A stretch of DNA of 64,000 nt from Phascolomyces articulosus (lineage: Eukaryota > Mucoromycota > Mucoromycetes > Mucorales > Lichtheimiaceae). The position numbers and the translations under genes are program-made. Positions 14,424 through 26,897 of this stretch are shown one piece after another (within the stretch, counting starts at the first letter, position 1; every line of letters starts with the position of its first letter). The notes beneath the pieces were generated by a model. The model saw only the letters and a list, made by a program, of their open reading frames with translations. It searched no databases and had not been told where the DNA came from. Where the stretch lies: the NCBI GenBank assembly GCA_025677815.1, contig JAIXMP010000042.1, positions 1 through 64,000 on the forward strand, in the 5' to 3' direction.

Positions 14424-17400
14424 GATGATAAAAGAAAATAAAACTTTTAAAAATATATGGAAGGTATTACTATGAAACGGCCGGAAAGAAGAAAGGATAA
14501 TGCTTAAATAGAAGAAATCTGGATTTTATATAATACGGTATTATGTACTTAGACTTATACCCGATTTATTGTTTTTCCGTATGTATATGCGCATGTTTGT
14601 TTATAAATTCCGTGGTTCGGAGAGATGAAATGAATACAACGTAGAAAGTGTTATTTATCAAAATAGAAGAGCAAATGTCATGGCCTTTTACCAATAAAAA
14701 TCCATGTTTCCTTACGTGTCTATATAAAAGTAAACGTATTGGAGTTGGCAAAGGCAAGTCATTTACACAAATAATACGGCAAAACCAACATCTGGTTCGT
14801 TTAAGCCAGCATGGCGAGCCAGAAGGATAAAGACAGCTCGTATAAAGACCTCTCAAATATTACTTTAATATATTTGTTTTTTAAAAGAAAGATAAGCATT
14901 CTTTATAAAATAAGGCCCATATAAACGAAATAAAATACTAATGGCGATAAAAGAGACCTTCCATCGGCCTGATAAATAATAATTGTGCTGCTATGTTTTG
15001 GCTGCTCTTCAGGTCATTTAGACCGCTACAATAATATGAAACTGTACAACATAAATAATGCATTATAAAAACAGAAGTAATATAAAATATAGAAAGCCAT
15101 TTAGTTATTGGAAAGAAAAATAAACCTGTGGCACTTTCTATGCAGTGAAACAAGCAGTAGAACAACAAAAATAATTACTGTCTATGGTTCTATACTATTT
15201 TATCACTACTTTAATATAAATAACTTAGCTAGTAAAAGTATCTATGAACGTACTATGTCCCACATATACTCTTCCAAGCTCTTTTTTTTTACTATGCACT
15301 GTTACTCTTAATCTTGGATGATGTAGGTCATATCTATGATATATAATATCAACAACATTTGATTGTTGTCACATAGTAAAAGCATGTTAAGCATATATAG
15401 CTTTCTATTACAAATGATACATAGTATTGAATAATATCAAGTTATCGAGCATAAATCTGTATAAAAATATGCCTATAACAGCGTATCTAAGAACCACTAC
15501 AACCACTCATATTCATCCACAAAACCATAAATAAACAGTACTTATTTTGTTACTATTGTACGTCTTATTCTTGTATATATCTCATTACTGTTATTTCTTG
15601 TAAAAATTTCATTATTGAAATTCTCAGATTGGGGATCTGTAGGAAGAGGAACATCCTGCAAAACTTACGTTACGACAATACCCTTATATTTTATTATTAT
15701 ATATAAGCTGCAGTCAAGCGGTCGTGATTATAGTTGGTATAGAGCCTGATGATTATGACCCATCATAATATAATACCGAAAATGAAAATCATGCGGATAT
15801 TAAACGACTTTGACAACATTAATTTTAGATTATGTATGAAGGAGGAGGAGAAGAGCTTTGTTTTTTTGGTACCAATGTCAATAATTTCACGGACTACATT
15901 CGTATTAATAAGATGATATTGATGATGTACGTTAATCTTATCCCATCATGCGATGGACAACATTAACGTGTTACAACAATACTAACAAGATCTTCAAAAT
16001 GCGTTCCTGTATATCAAAGCAACTCTATCTAGAAAAAAAATTGAAACACAACAAACAAAAAACTATACAAACAAAAGAGTGAATAATAAAATACAGGAAA
16101 AATGTTTTTGCTTCTATATCATTTTACATAATCATTGAAAAAAAAGAATAGTGTTTATTCTAATATTTTCTACAATTTCCTGTTTTGGTTTATATATATA
16201 ACAGAAGGATAGTAGTTTTAATAAATAGAATCGGTGTTATTGAAGATAAACATGATACTGCCTATCCATGAATTTCATGACACATCAGAATAATTAGTCT
16301 ACACAATTATATCCTTTATAGGTATTCTATAAGAGATAAGCACAGCAATATACTACATGCAATCTAGATCAGGATATTATCTTAGTCAAATCTTTGCAGA
16401 GTAGTTATTGCTCAGTTCTATAAATATACAGAGCGGTTGGATTGATAATAATATGTGGATTCATTGATTTATAAAAAGTATAAAGTACTTTTTTAGATTT
16501 CATTCAGAAAATGGATGGTGGTTGGTACAGCTATGATTTTTCTTTCCATAAAGTAAACGTTTTCTGTATGAGTACCATAATACGTTTATCTTTTAAACAA
16601 AAGAAGAAATTGCATTTGTAAGTGCACTCTTGCTTTGTTTGATGAGTAGCTAATATATGCTATATAAATAATTTTACTTTTCGGGTTTGAGACATTACAT
16701 TTACACACGTTGATGAGTTTTTTTTTTTTTTTAATAAAATCATAACCTTGAATTTTAAATTTATAGAAATGAAATGAGCAGTGGTTACATAGATGAATCA
16801 ACAACAATAAAAATGTTGCTTGTTTAGCTGAATAATCCATGTACCTTCGGTGCCAAAATTAAAGAAATTTCCTCGAAAAAAAAAGGGTTGGGGGAGGGGT
16901 TACTACTATCTGACTACAGTTGTTATTCCGGGACCTAACGATAGATATTAATAATGATGCGGTATATATATCAAAACATCCAACAATGGAAAGATAACTA
17001 GAACGATTTATATTATATGCATATAGTAGAAGGATAAATAAATAAAAAAGTAGAATATTTTCTACTGTCATAAATGTTGTGTTTATTTCATTAGTTTTTC
17101 TCAGGTAAATTATCACCTAAAAACAATACTTTTTAATATGTAATCCAAAAAAATTCTCAATAAACATATATCCATATAACAAACAAACCTGTGATTTTAT
17201 ATTAATCGCATCAGATATATAATGATAACAAATGTTGGGGTTTGTCTTCTCACTTCACCCCTCTCTCTACATTATCTCCATAATACCACAATATAATTAA
17301 ACAGCTGCATCAGAAAACATTTGAGTTTTCGAAATTTGAAAGTTGACAACCTATATACGTTAAAAAATATAAAAGGGTATCAAAATTATTATTTTTCATA

Positions 17401-17446
17401 CCTTAGTTCGCATCAGCTCTTTTACTTGAAAAACAAGAACAACAAA
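14424..17446. other. Long intergenic region without a recognised gene
   Basis: Three kilobases of AT-rich sequence. A somewhat more complex patch at about 14640-14860 has short open frames on both strands, but nothing I recognise. From 14900 to 17300 I see only short random frames, T/A runs and simple repeats. The end contains the promoter of the small gene at 17447. Confidence 0.55.
17368..17376 (+). promoter_or_regulatory. TATA-like element of the small spliced gene
   Basis: AATATAAAAGGG lies about 75 bases before the ATG at 17447, in the only clear TATA context of the region. Confidence 0.5.
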
Positions 17447-17713
17447 ATGGACAAGGTATTATTATCTTACTAATCAATTTCTATTATACTACTTCGATTA
17501 TTTTCAATCCATCATTATTCTTAGTGTTGAATAGCAATATGCTCATTTTTTATATAAAAAAACTAATATAAATTATCATATATGTTACAATAGAAACAAG
17601 AACAGGAACAACAGCCTACTACTCCCGAAGTCACAAAGGAAGAAGTCACTCGACCTCAAGCTGTTGAAAAGAAGGTTAGTGATGAAGAAAACAAGAAGGC
17701 AGGTGATCAATAA
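17447..17713 (+). CDS. Small hydrophilic protein, unknown function
   Basis: Two exons, 17447-17455 and 17594-17713, encode 42 residues. Exon 1 is just ATG GAC AAG, followed by a GTATTA donor; the acceptor is TTACAATAG. The product is highly charged and lacks hydrophobic stretches: Gln/Glu-rich first, then PTTPEVTKEEVTRPQ and a Lys/Glu-rich end. It resembles small disordered stress or hydrophilin-like proteins in composition only. The same architecture, MDK then intron then a short hydrophilic exon, recurs at 58105-58404. A TATA-like box 75 bases upstream and clean splice sites support a real gene, but no family is recognised. Confidence 0.55.
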
Positions 17714-18067
17714 TAACATCCAAGTTTGATACTGACAGTCCAAGTCCTGCATTATAACAAGAAAACATCGGCCATCAGAAAGAAAGTCATATTTTTTTTT
17801 GTATAAATAATAAAATACATGATGTTTTCACGATCAACATAAAGTTTATTTTTCTGTGCATTGCGTTCTTGTTCTAGAGTATATCTGATGCTGCAAGCAG
17901 TAATGAAAAATATCACATGCTTTTTCCACCTTTATGTGGTGCATGAAAAAGTTTGATCTTCAATGTTTATAAAATAAAGTCAAGCATTGTGGTTCTCGAT
18001 TCTGACCGAACTTTTTTCTTTCTTTTTTTTTATTGTCAAAAAAAGAAAAAGAAAACAAACAATAGTT

Positions 18068-18526
18068 ATGAACACATGGCATCGTAACTCACGTAGACGT
18101 CGACGCGTTCGCGCACAATGTGAACCCACCACAACTAATGCTTACCAGTCAACAAATAATAGTTGAATAACAATAATAATAGTGATGTACCTTTTGAACG
18201 CAATAATAATTCAAACACACAGAGTTCTCATACTACTGATCATCAGCAACGTCATGTTGGAAGAAGAGAAGATAGGGAACGATTAACAAGGTGCTCTGCT
18301 CTTCCACAGCAAAGTCAGCAACACAGACATCATCCTCTTTCGTGTCAAGGACCCCACCCTCATTATCGCAGCAACAACTACAAAGAACAACAATAACGAG
18401 TGATCATCGACACAATTTACAACAAGAACAACTCCCTCCTCTTCCACTACTACTCAGAGTAGTAATGTTACTCTCACCGCTGCTCAAAATCAACTGCGTA
18501 ATGATAGTAGTCATTGTCATCAACAA
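18068..18526 (+). other. Low-complexity, frame-shifting 5' region of the first F-box gene
   Basis: An ATG at 18068 opens 32 codons rich in Arg and then Asn/Thr before a TGA. After it, Asn/Ser/Gln/His-rich coding-like sequence continues in successively different frames up to a good donor at 18527 (CAACAA then GTAAAA). The last segment, SSTQFTTRTTPSSSTTTQ onward, is in phase with the next exon at 18596 but has no ATG of its own. Either introns I cannot place or frame damage must explain it. Confidence 0.4.
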
Positions 18527-18595
18527 GTAAAAAAAGTATACATTGACCCAATCAAATGTTCAGCATATGATACTGCTTTTCATATTTTTTCATAG

Positions 18596-19989
18596 ATCAC
18601 CCAACAAAAAGATTGTTTTACAGCAATGGGAGTTTCTAAACTTTGGATGGAACGCGTACCTCTCTTTACACCTAAAGCAATGGAGACAATAAAATTGGTT
18701 GGAACAAAACATGCATTGCATAATACCTTGTTACATCAATGTCTTGTTTCACAGAGTGTAAAAACGTTGGTTCTCTGTCGATTTCTCCATCAAGGACATT
18801 TTTTTCAAATGATGGATATAGTTCAACGTCATAATTATATGAATCAAACTGAATTGGGTAAGAAAATATAAAATGTGGTAAACAAATACAAAAAAAAAAT
18901 CGGTGGTGTATCTAAATATTTACTTATATCTTTTTCCAATGTATGAACCAAAAAAAAGAAAAGAAAAGAAAAGAAATCGACAGGTGTAAAGTGGAGGATC
19001 ATGAAGAGTTTCTTGACCGTTTGAAACCAATTATTCAAGATCTTGAAAAGTTAACAATCAAGGAATATGATGGTGTATTATCCATTTTATCCATTTGCTT
19101 CATGTGTCCGCAGTTACAAAAAATTGAATGTCAATTTGCAAACACTGTATCAGAATCATCATCACGAGAACCATTACCCGAGATTGTATTATTTTCGACC
19201 CAGACAGAAGTATTCAGCAATCTTACTTGTTTAACAGTTGAATCTAAATCACCATCCAGAACGAGTAATAGAAGTAGTGTGAACCAATACCAGCAGCAGC
19301 ATAAACACCACAGAATCAATTGCAGTGGACAAGATCTTGTACTCGTCATCAACCAGTCTCCTTTTCTAACAGAGGTGACATTAGTCAATACCGGCGACAA
19401 CCTTGATCCAGTAGTCATCCAAGCGATTGAAAAACTGGAATTCATATGTGAACTTGGGTTATTTTACGACCTTGAACCAAATCATCAAGACGGTGCCCTT
19501 TATTCTTTACCGGAAAGTCATACGATTGTATTGTCTCCTCTGTGTCCCATCCGGAAAACAAACTTGTATATGCTGTCATTGAATGTTGTAGATGATAAAA
19601 TTCTAGATATCATGGGACGCATTCCTCTCCAATTTGTTGAGTTGACGGATGGATTCAATTTGGCATCCTTTGAAGGACTTTTGAAATTTGCAGAAAACAC
19701 AATCTATTATGGTAAAATACTGGTTACAATGATGCTTTATACGTTTGATTTACGATCACCTGCACGTCACCATGGCCCAAGCATCCTCAACCATTTTGCT
19801 CGTCTAAGCTATTTGAAAATAGTTGGTTTTATTGATTGTTATGTGGAACGTCAAGATTATTTTGATTTCGTGGAAACGGCTCACAAGCTTGAACGAGTGG
19901 CACTCCCATTATATTCTGACCGTACCCGTGAATTAAAAATGCTATGCCTCATTTTAGATGAACATCAACACGTCGTCCTCTTACTTTGA
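18596..19989 (+). CDS. F-box/LRR-like protein, 5' end unresolved
   Basis: Exons 18596-18857 and 18959-19989 join in phase if the first AG after the polypyrimidine tract is used; they encode about 430 residues. The first exon begins in the second half of an F-box (KDCFTAMGVSKLWMERVP), the part that binds Skp1 in SCF ubiquitin ligases. The rest is a divergent leucine-rich repeat-like region with alternating hydrophobic strands, ending with a short beta strand like the other three family members here. The conserved first F-box helix (LPxxIL) is not found in any frame just upstream, so the gene may be decayed or may have a 5' exon I missed. First of three tandem same-strand F-box genes; substrate unknown. 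Confidence 0.6.
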
Positions 19990-20602
19990 TCCATTGAGAC
20001 GAATTCCGACTCATTCATCCTGATTTAAAAATGAATAACGTACGTAACCCCTCAGCCTAGTATCGGATTCACAAGAGGAATTGCAGTTTTTTACGTCTAT
20101 ATTCATCAGAAATCCTTCTCACGTCGTTCAACATCTACCTTACACTTGATTTCCACCGATCATTGTGTTATTCATTAGCTGCTACTACTATAACCTACGA
20201 TAAAAACAAAATTTGCATGATAAATTTCTCTCTTTTTTTCAAATTCAAATAAAACCCATAGCAATGCGTGTTTAATATTATTGACATTGGTACACTATTA
20301 TTATCATTATTATTAGTGGTCAATTCGTCCATTCGATAGTGATTACAATTTAAGGCGGCATTATAGTGCTATCTTGAGCGAGAGGAAAGACAAAAGAATA
20401 TAAGTGTTGTCAACTTCAAAGGGGAGGGATGTAGTGTGTTACACTCAATGGAGTATAAACAGGCTTCATTGTAACACCAGATTCCGTAATTAATAGGTTA
20501 ATGTAATCAGTTTCGACTTGTTGAAAACACGTTTTTTTTTTCTCTTTTTCTTTCCAACATTAAATTTTTTTTATCAACTTACTACGGATTGGATCATTCA
20601 TA

Positions 20603-22514
20603 ATGACAATGACAACCAACGCTTCGCAATGCCATGTCGACTTTATTACAGAATTACCATTCGACATTCTACCTCTGATCTTGCGCCATTTCAAAACTCA
20701 AGAATTATTTCATTTACTAACTGTTTCCAAGACATGGAAAATGATACTTGTCAACACCCCTCCTAGTTTATGGTCTTCGATTATTTTCAGAAAAACACAT
20801 TTGAACAAGCAAACTATCAAAAGCGGGTTGGCTCCGGTGGTGCATCATGTAAAACGACATGACATGATTCATGTACCTTATTCACCCCTTGTTCGAGATC
20901 TGTTGGAGTATATGAAGCAAGGCATGTTTGTGAAATTGGAATCTCTTGAACTTGTTGGTAAGTTTGGTTTTATTCCTATTAGGAAGGAAAGAAAGTAGAG
21001 AAATACAGTACATATTCATTCTTTTTATTTATCTTGCTCGGTCATCATGATTATATGAAAAGGTAGATTTCTTCATTCCAGATCAACGAAGTATAATACC
21101 AGCCCTGAATGCTGTTGCAAATACATTGACTTATCTCAAAATTGAACAACTCTCGTCTGCACTGACCCGAAAATTAATAACCCTACCCATAGAAAGTATT
21201 CTTTCCACCTGCAAACGGCTTGAATGATTTTCATTTGACAACAGTGTTACCACTTTTCATCCCACCACCGTCGCACCTCCAAAGATAAATGCACCACTAC
21301 CATTGAAACATTTGGAAATCAACCATAACAGTATTATTCTTGGATTTAACGTGGAAATACTCGCACAATTGTGTCCGAATTTACGGCGATTATCAATGAC
21401 ACTTTGCCATCAACATACGTTGTATGTTATTCAACGCTACTTTGGAAACCAACTTGAATATTTATCATTCGATGTTTCTCCTTATGATAAAATGTTTCCT
21501 TTGACATTGTATTCATCTCCTAATCCATGCTGTCTTGCTCCTACTACTGCTCTATCTCAAACAGTACCTCAGCATAAGAACAAAGAATCCATCGCAGAAA
21601 AAGATAAGCCAGTTGATTTGAATTATCTTGCTCTGTATTTATTAGATCCAAAAGATTTGATCACCTATCTCAATCATGATCGACATGTCGTAACGTTATC
21701 CGAATTACATATTTATGTGACCTTGGACACATTTATTCACAGTGTCGGATTAACAGTAACACAAGCACTTGAAAATGTAAAATACCAACAAATATTGGTA
21801 AATATACGATCATTGACCATTTACACATCTGAAAACCTTCCACAGACGCCAGTTACAAGATTACTTTTATATGCTGTATCTACCACCTCTTTACAAAAGC
21901 TACATTTCATATCCGGCGACCTATCCCGTAGTATTGCCGGGATTGATATATCCATCATATTCGAGATTAAAAAGTATACTCGATTGGAATCCTTGTATTT
22001 GAGAGGGAAAATAAAGGCGAATGATGAAGAAGTAATGAATTTAATTCATCATTATGCAACAACAGCCAATATCACCACTACCATTCTACTTCCTCCTCAT
22101 AATGGAGGACAGCAACATCTTCATCTGAAATCCATTTGTATTTCGGGTACATGTATCGGGATCACCGATGCCATGTTAAAAGAGCTTGCAAAGATCCAAA
22201 CACTTGAAGAAATCATCATCGAAGAAGCGTATCGAGTGACAGAACAAGGCATAAAGACATTTTGTCAAGAATTACAAAGATATAATCATTCGTGTCTTTG
22301 TTTTATCAAATTTTCAATTGTTAGTGCAGTGACGCCTACAACCACTCGACCTTTATCTTCCATCCTCTCCCTCCAAAAGATCGTTTTATATAATACACAT
22401 ACAAACAACAAAAAAGTAACCTTTCAAGAATTACGGGATCTTTTTTCCAATAGGGTGAATATTGTCATTCAATCTGCGGATGATAATGATCCACACTCTC
22501 TTAGAAGATATTAG
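20603..22514 (+). pseudogene. F-box/LRR protein interrupted by an in-frame TGA
   Basis: Exon 1 (20603-20957) starts with a clear F-box, HVDFITELPFDILPLILRHF and then LLTVSKTWK. Exon 2 (21082-22514) follows in phase and encodes LRR-like sequence, but codon 36 or so of that exon is TGA (21225-21227), directly after STCKRLE. The same frame then stays open for about 430 codons to a natural end at 22514, with normal codon use and the expected family C-terminus. The paralogue downstream has LEGLW at the equivalent place, so a sense codon was probably lost here. Explanations are a recent nonsense mutation, a sequencing error, or readthrough. No intron that removes the stop and keeps the frame was found. 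Confidence 0.7.
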
Positions 22515-22760
22515 CAAACTATTGTATATATAATAAAATTGAATGTATATGAAGCAATTGGATTTGACACCAGTATTATCTTTATTTGTATGTTTATATC
22601 ATTTTGCGCACAGCCACGGTGAATCTAATCGTGACACTAAATTTAATACTACTAAACTATAACCAGTTCTGGTGTGCGCCTTGACATTCTTTTTTATTTT
22701 CTTTCTAATAAGTTTCTTTTTTTTTAATCTTACACAAGATCAACCCCATTCAAAACATAA

Positions 22761-23468
22761 ATGGCAATGACGACCATCTCATCATCACACCTTCATGTGG
22801 ACTTTCTCATGGCATTACCGTTGGACATTGTCCCTCTCATTGTACAGTATTTAGAAACCCCCGAACGTCTAAACCTTCTTTCCGTATCAAAAGCATGGAA
22901 AACACGCCTTTTCGGATACGCTTCACTTTGGTCCAATATGGCACTCACTTTTACAAATATCAAGGAAAGCAACATGAATGATGAAATATCTATTCGTATA
23001 ATTCTAAAGGGACTCGAACTGATTGCATGCCATGTACGCCAGCTATCCGTGACAGACTTTCTTGACAATGAAATACCATTTTTGATAACAACGTTATTGA
23101 ATCAATTAAAAAATGGGCTGTTTGTCAAGTTGGAAAAATTAGAAATGTTTGGTAATAAGAAAAAAATAATGATGGAAACAGGAATTGTATCTAGAATAGT
23201 AGCTCTAATGGATTGTTAATATGCAGCTTTCCAAATTCCTGGGGATGAATCTAATACTGTTCAATCCATTCTTTCTCCGTTGAGAAACACGTTACGTTAT
23301 CTCAAAATAACACGCATCATAACAAGATTCATAAGTATCAGGTTTCAAGATTTCTTTACTCTTTGTCCACATCTTGAAGGACTTTGGATTGATACATTCG
23401 CTTTGGTCTCATTTTATAATAACGCCAACAACAACAATAACAACAATAACAACAATAACAATAATAAC

Positions 23469-23506
<38 letters not shown>

Positions 23507-24686
23507 TCACGTTCTTCAACCATTACCACAAGTAGCAAAAGCACTCAAAGAGTTAGTCATCCAAGGAACCACTATTGCGGATGAAGCGATTCAACAAATC
23601 ATCAAAACATGCCCCCAACTGACTCGTTTATCCATCAAGTTTTGTTCACGTGACGCCTTGAGAACTATTTGGCATCATTATAAGCATCAACTCGAGTATT
23701 TGGTATATAATATTTTCAATGGGGTATTAGTGACCGCATGTGATGGTTCATTTTCTACACAATGGATTCCTTTAGAATATAAAAAGAACTACAAGATGAA
23801 AGGGGAAAGGATGGGCTATCATAGTAGAACAGAACAACAACAAGATGAAGGAAAATTACGATTTCTTGCCCTTCACCGAATCCATCAAAGTGATGCCATC
23901 ACTCTTTTACGCCAAAATGCAAACACATTAGAAGAATTACATCTTTTTCTAGGTGCCATGACCCATGAAAAAAATAGCTCTACTGGTATAGTAGCAGCAG
24001 GGGAAGCAATTGAATCATCCCTACACCCATTTTCCAATCTTCAAGTATTAAGCATATCCTATTGCCTCTATGGACTGGGTCCTACTTGGAAAACTCTTTT
24101 CACCTGTGCATCAGCAGCATCTAATACATTACATACACTTCAATTGGATACATGCAAATTGAGCAATAAAGAGGATGCTTCTCATTTTCTATCTTCCATC
24201 CAACAATTCAGATCTCTCAAAACCTTATGTATCAAAGGTGGATCCACTATAAAACATCGTGACATGATTGAACTTTTGAATCATTTTGCAACATCCTCGT
24301 CCTCATCTACGATACATCATCAAAAATTACGATCGATTTTAATTACATCAAGCCCGGGATTGATGATCGATGATGCTGTCATCCTCCAAATCGGAAAAAT
24401 CAAAACGCTTGAAAAAATACGTTTGGTATTGACTTATGATGATACGACGCATAATGGAATAAAAGAATTTTGTCAAACGTTACAAAATCATCAACCTGCG
24501 TGTTTACGATCCATTGAATTTGAATCTTCCAAATCGGCCAATCGTTCTACGCTTGCTCCTTTAGCCTCCATACCGACATTGACATCATTGACTTTTTCTG
24601 AAGTGTCCTATTCTTCGGAAACGATACGTGAATGTTTTACTGGATTTTCTGATAAAATAAAAATTGAAATTAAAAGCAACAATTAA
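22761..24686 (+). CDS. F-box/LRR-like protein with polyasparagine insert
   Basis: Two exons, 22761-23151 and 23227-24686, give 616 residues. The F-box is at residues 10-50 (HVDFLMALPLDIVPLIVQYL, LLSVSKAWKTRL). It is followed by a weak leucine-rich repeat solenoid with lines such as LKELVIQGTTIADEAIQQI and CPQLTRLSIKFCSRDAL, the AMN1/F-box-LRR style. These proteins normally act as substrate receptors of SCF ubiquitin ligases. A tract of 28 Asn (with one Ala), coded by AAC/AAT repeats at 23418-23504, sits between early repeats. Starts match the tandem neighbour closely (MTMTTNAS versus MAMTTISS), and the single intron lies at the same place, so the two arose by duplication. Confidence 0.85.
23418..23504 (+). 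repeat. AAC/AAT trinucleotide repeat coding for polyasparagine
   Basis: 29 codons, 28 of them Asn. The 5' part mixes AAC and AAT, while the 3' part is pure (AAT)n, which suggests recent slippage expansion. Length will probably vary between strains. Confidence 0.9.
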
Positions 24687-26384
24687 ATATATAAAACGCC
24701 TGTATTATTGAAAAAAACATGGAAATACATAGATTCAAGTATGTACTATGTACTTTATATACCTAGAATCATTATTATTACACATCTAATGCATTGGATC
24801 TTGGGTTGCATTCTTATTTGCTGTTGTTGTTTTTTTCTTTGAAATCCATGTTATTGTTTCTATTTCCCATTCATAGTTATTTGTTGTTGTGGCAATTGGT
24901 GTGTTTATGTATGCTGTATAAAGATTTATTTTTGTTATTATGTATTGTCATATGAATATGGTATATACACAAGAGAATAAATTTACGATATGAATAGAAT
25001 CTATAGATTCATAAAAAAAAACTTTAAATGCATTTATCACCCGTTTATGCTGATAAACAAGGGGACGGTGAAAGGATGAGAAGAAGAAGGGGAAAGAGAA
25101 AGAGATTCAGTGTTTGAAAGTATCATTGGAGAATGTCATGGTGATAAATAAGAGAATGATAAAATAATGGAATATTTAAACTCTAATATAATAACTTTAT
25201 GATATGAATGTGTTTTTATTGATCTAGTAAAAGCATATATAATTAATCTATCATCTTCTATGGTCTTATACAACAACAGTAAAACATGATTATTATATTC
25301 AAATACTTCTTAGATGGAACCACAGACGGAACCAAAAAAAATGTATTTTTTTTTTCACCCTGATGTTTTGTGGGATGAAAATAGAGATGCAAGGAACTTT
25401 TTATAATAAGTTATTATGCACAGCCATCCATCATTCAACCATCCTTTTTTTCGATTTAAAAAATGTAAGGGGGAAAATTGCTTTTTGTTTGTGCGATTTA
25501 TTTATATTTTCTTCTATTTGCTAATAAACAAATATAAATAAATAATACAAGAAGTGTGTGTGCGTGTATTATTCTACTAAACTCACAATTTTAAAGGTAA
25601 TCCATTCTCAATTCAAAAATATGACGTAAAGGGGAGGAATAATAGGAAGAGGGCAGTTATTGTTTTCTTTGAAGTTCTATATTTAATAATAATAATATTG
25701 AGAGGATGAGTTAAAAAAATAATTATAAATAGAAACCAAGAAACCCTGTTTTTTTAAAACGTAGCATAGAAAAAAAAACAAGAATGGCCAAGTATAATAT
25801 GGAAATATACAAATACGTAAATGAGTCCATCTAAATTACCAAAACGTACCTTTAGTGGCTGTTATAACCCTTTTTTTTATCAGAAACAATTATCTTCTTC
25901 CTGTAAGAAGAAGGAAGAACCAATCAATTTTTTGTTGTTGTCAGTGTATTCCTTCTACTACAGTGAGAAAAAATCATTCATTCCCATCATCATTCATCTA
26001 TAATAAATAATAATAATAATAATACAACATGAACGACAACACAATATTACTACTCTCAATCCATAACATTCAGATTAATTTTTTCATTAATCAAATCAGT
26101 ATTTATTTTATTACGACGTTTATCTATATATCACCTCAAAAGAAGTTACTCAGCAGAAGAAGTGTTGCTCGTCCAATTCACCCAAAAAGGCAATTGATGT
26201 ATTACTTATGGGGAAATAAAAAAAAACATATATAAATACACCTTTTTTCTTTTTTACATGTTGGATTTCTTTGTTCTTTCTCTCTTTCTTCACCCACCTT
26301 TTCTTTTATAAAAAGGTATTCCCTTTATTATTTTTTTTTACCTCACCAACTCATCCACCATCCAATTATCCCTCTCCTCAGAAA
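24687..26384. other. Intergenic region
   Basis: 1.7 kb of AT-rich sequence with a few GT- and A-rich simple runs. No supported gene seen. The last 150 bases form the promoter of the secreted-protein gene. Confidence 0.6.
26231..26240 (+). promoter_or_regulatory. TATA-like element of the secreted-protein gene
   Basis: TATATAAATACA precedes the ATG at 26385 by about 155 bases, followed by a long pyrimidine-rich leader typical of strongly expressed fungal genes. Confidence 0.45.
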
Positions 26385-26897
26385 ATGAAGTCTATTCTTG
26401 CACTTGTTCTTGCTTTTATCTTTTCCGTTGTGGTCAATGCTGCTTGTACCTGTAATGAAGGTGACACTGCTTGTTTGGAAAAGTGTGGTAAGTTTATTGT
26501 TATTATTATTATTATTATTGAAAAAGAATTGGTGTGTGTATATGATAAAGTTAATTAGAAAAACCATGTTCTTTTTTTAATGATAAATATCTATAATGAT
26601 TATTTAGTGACGGATGCCAATAATTGTATTCAAAATTGTAATGGATCCAATTCATGTTATAGTGGTTGTGTGGATCAATACTGGCCCACTTCTGTAGGTT
26701 CAGCACCTAGTTCAACAGCAAGTATACCTATGACAGCCACTGGTTCTGTTTCAGCTACTGCATCTGCATCTGCATCGCAAACTCAAAGTGCAACTCATAC
26801 TCCTGCCAATGGTTCTGCTGGTTATCAAATCAAGGGTAGCGGTGCCCCTGTTGCTCTCATTTTTGCCATGGTCATGTCGATTCTTTTCTATCACTAA
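26385..26897 (+). CDS. Small secreted cysteine-rich protein, probably GPI-anchored
   Basis: Two exons, 26385-26487 and 26608-26897, give 130 residues. Residues 1-19 form a signal peptide (MKSILALVLAFIFSVVVNA). The mature N-terminus has eight cysteines within about 40 residues in the order CxC, C, C, C, C, C, C (ACTCNEGDTACLEKC, then NNCIQNC and SCYSGC), ending with a YWP motif. A Ser/Thr/Ala-rich stretch of about 50 residues, likely O-mannosylated, follows. A C-terminal hydrophobic tail after small residues (NGSAGY, then APVALIFAMVMSILFYH) fits a GPI signal. A cell-wall or surface role is inferred; the cysteine pattern does not match CFEM or hydrophobin spacing as I know them. The intron falls inside the cysteine domain. 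Confidence 0.8.

Noticed and set aside
14566..14856. 96-codon minus-strand frame as a gene
   Set aside because: Cys/Arg-rich with no recognisable motif, no splice context and no clear promoter; both strands are open, which suggests chance.
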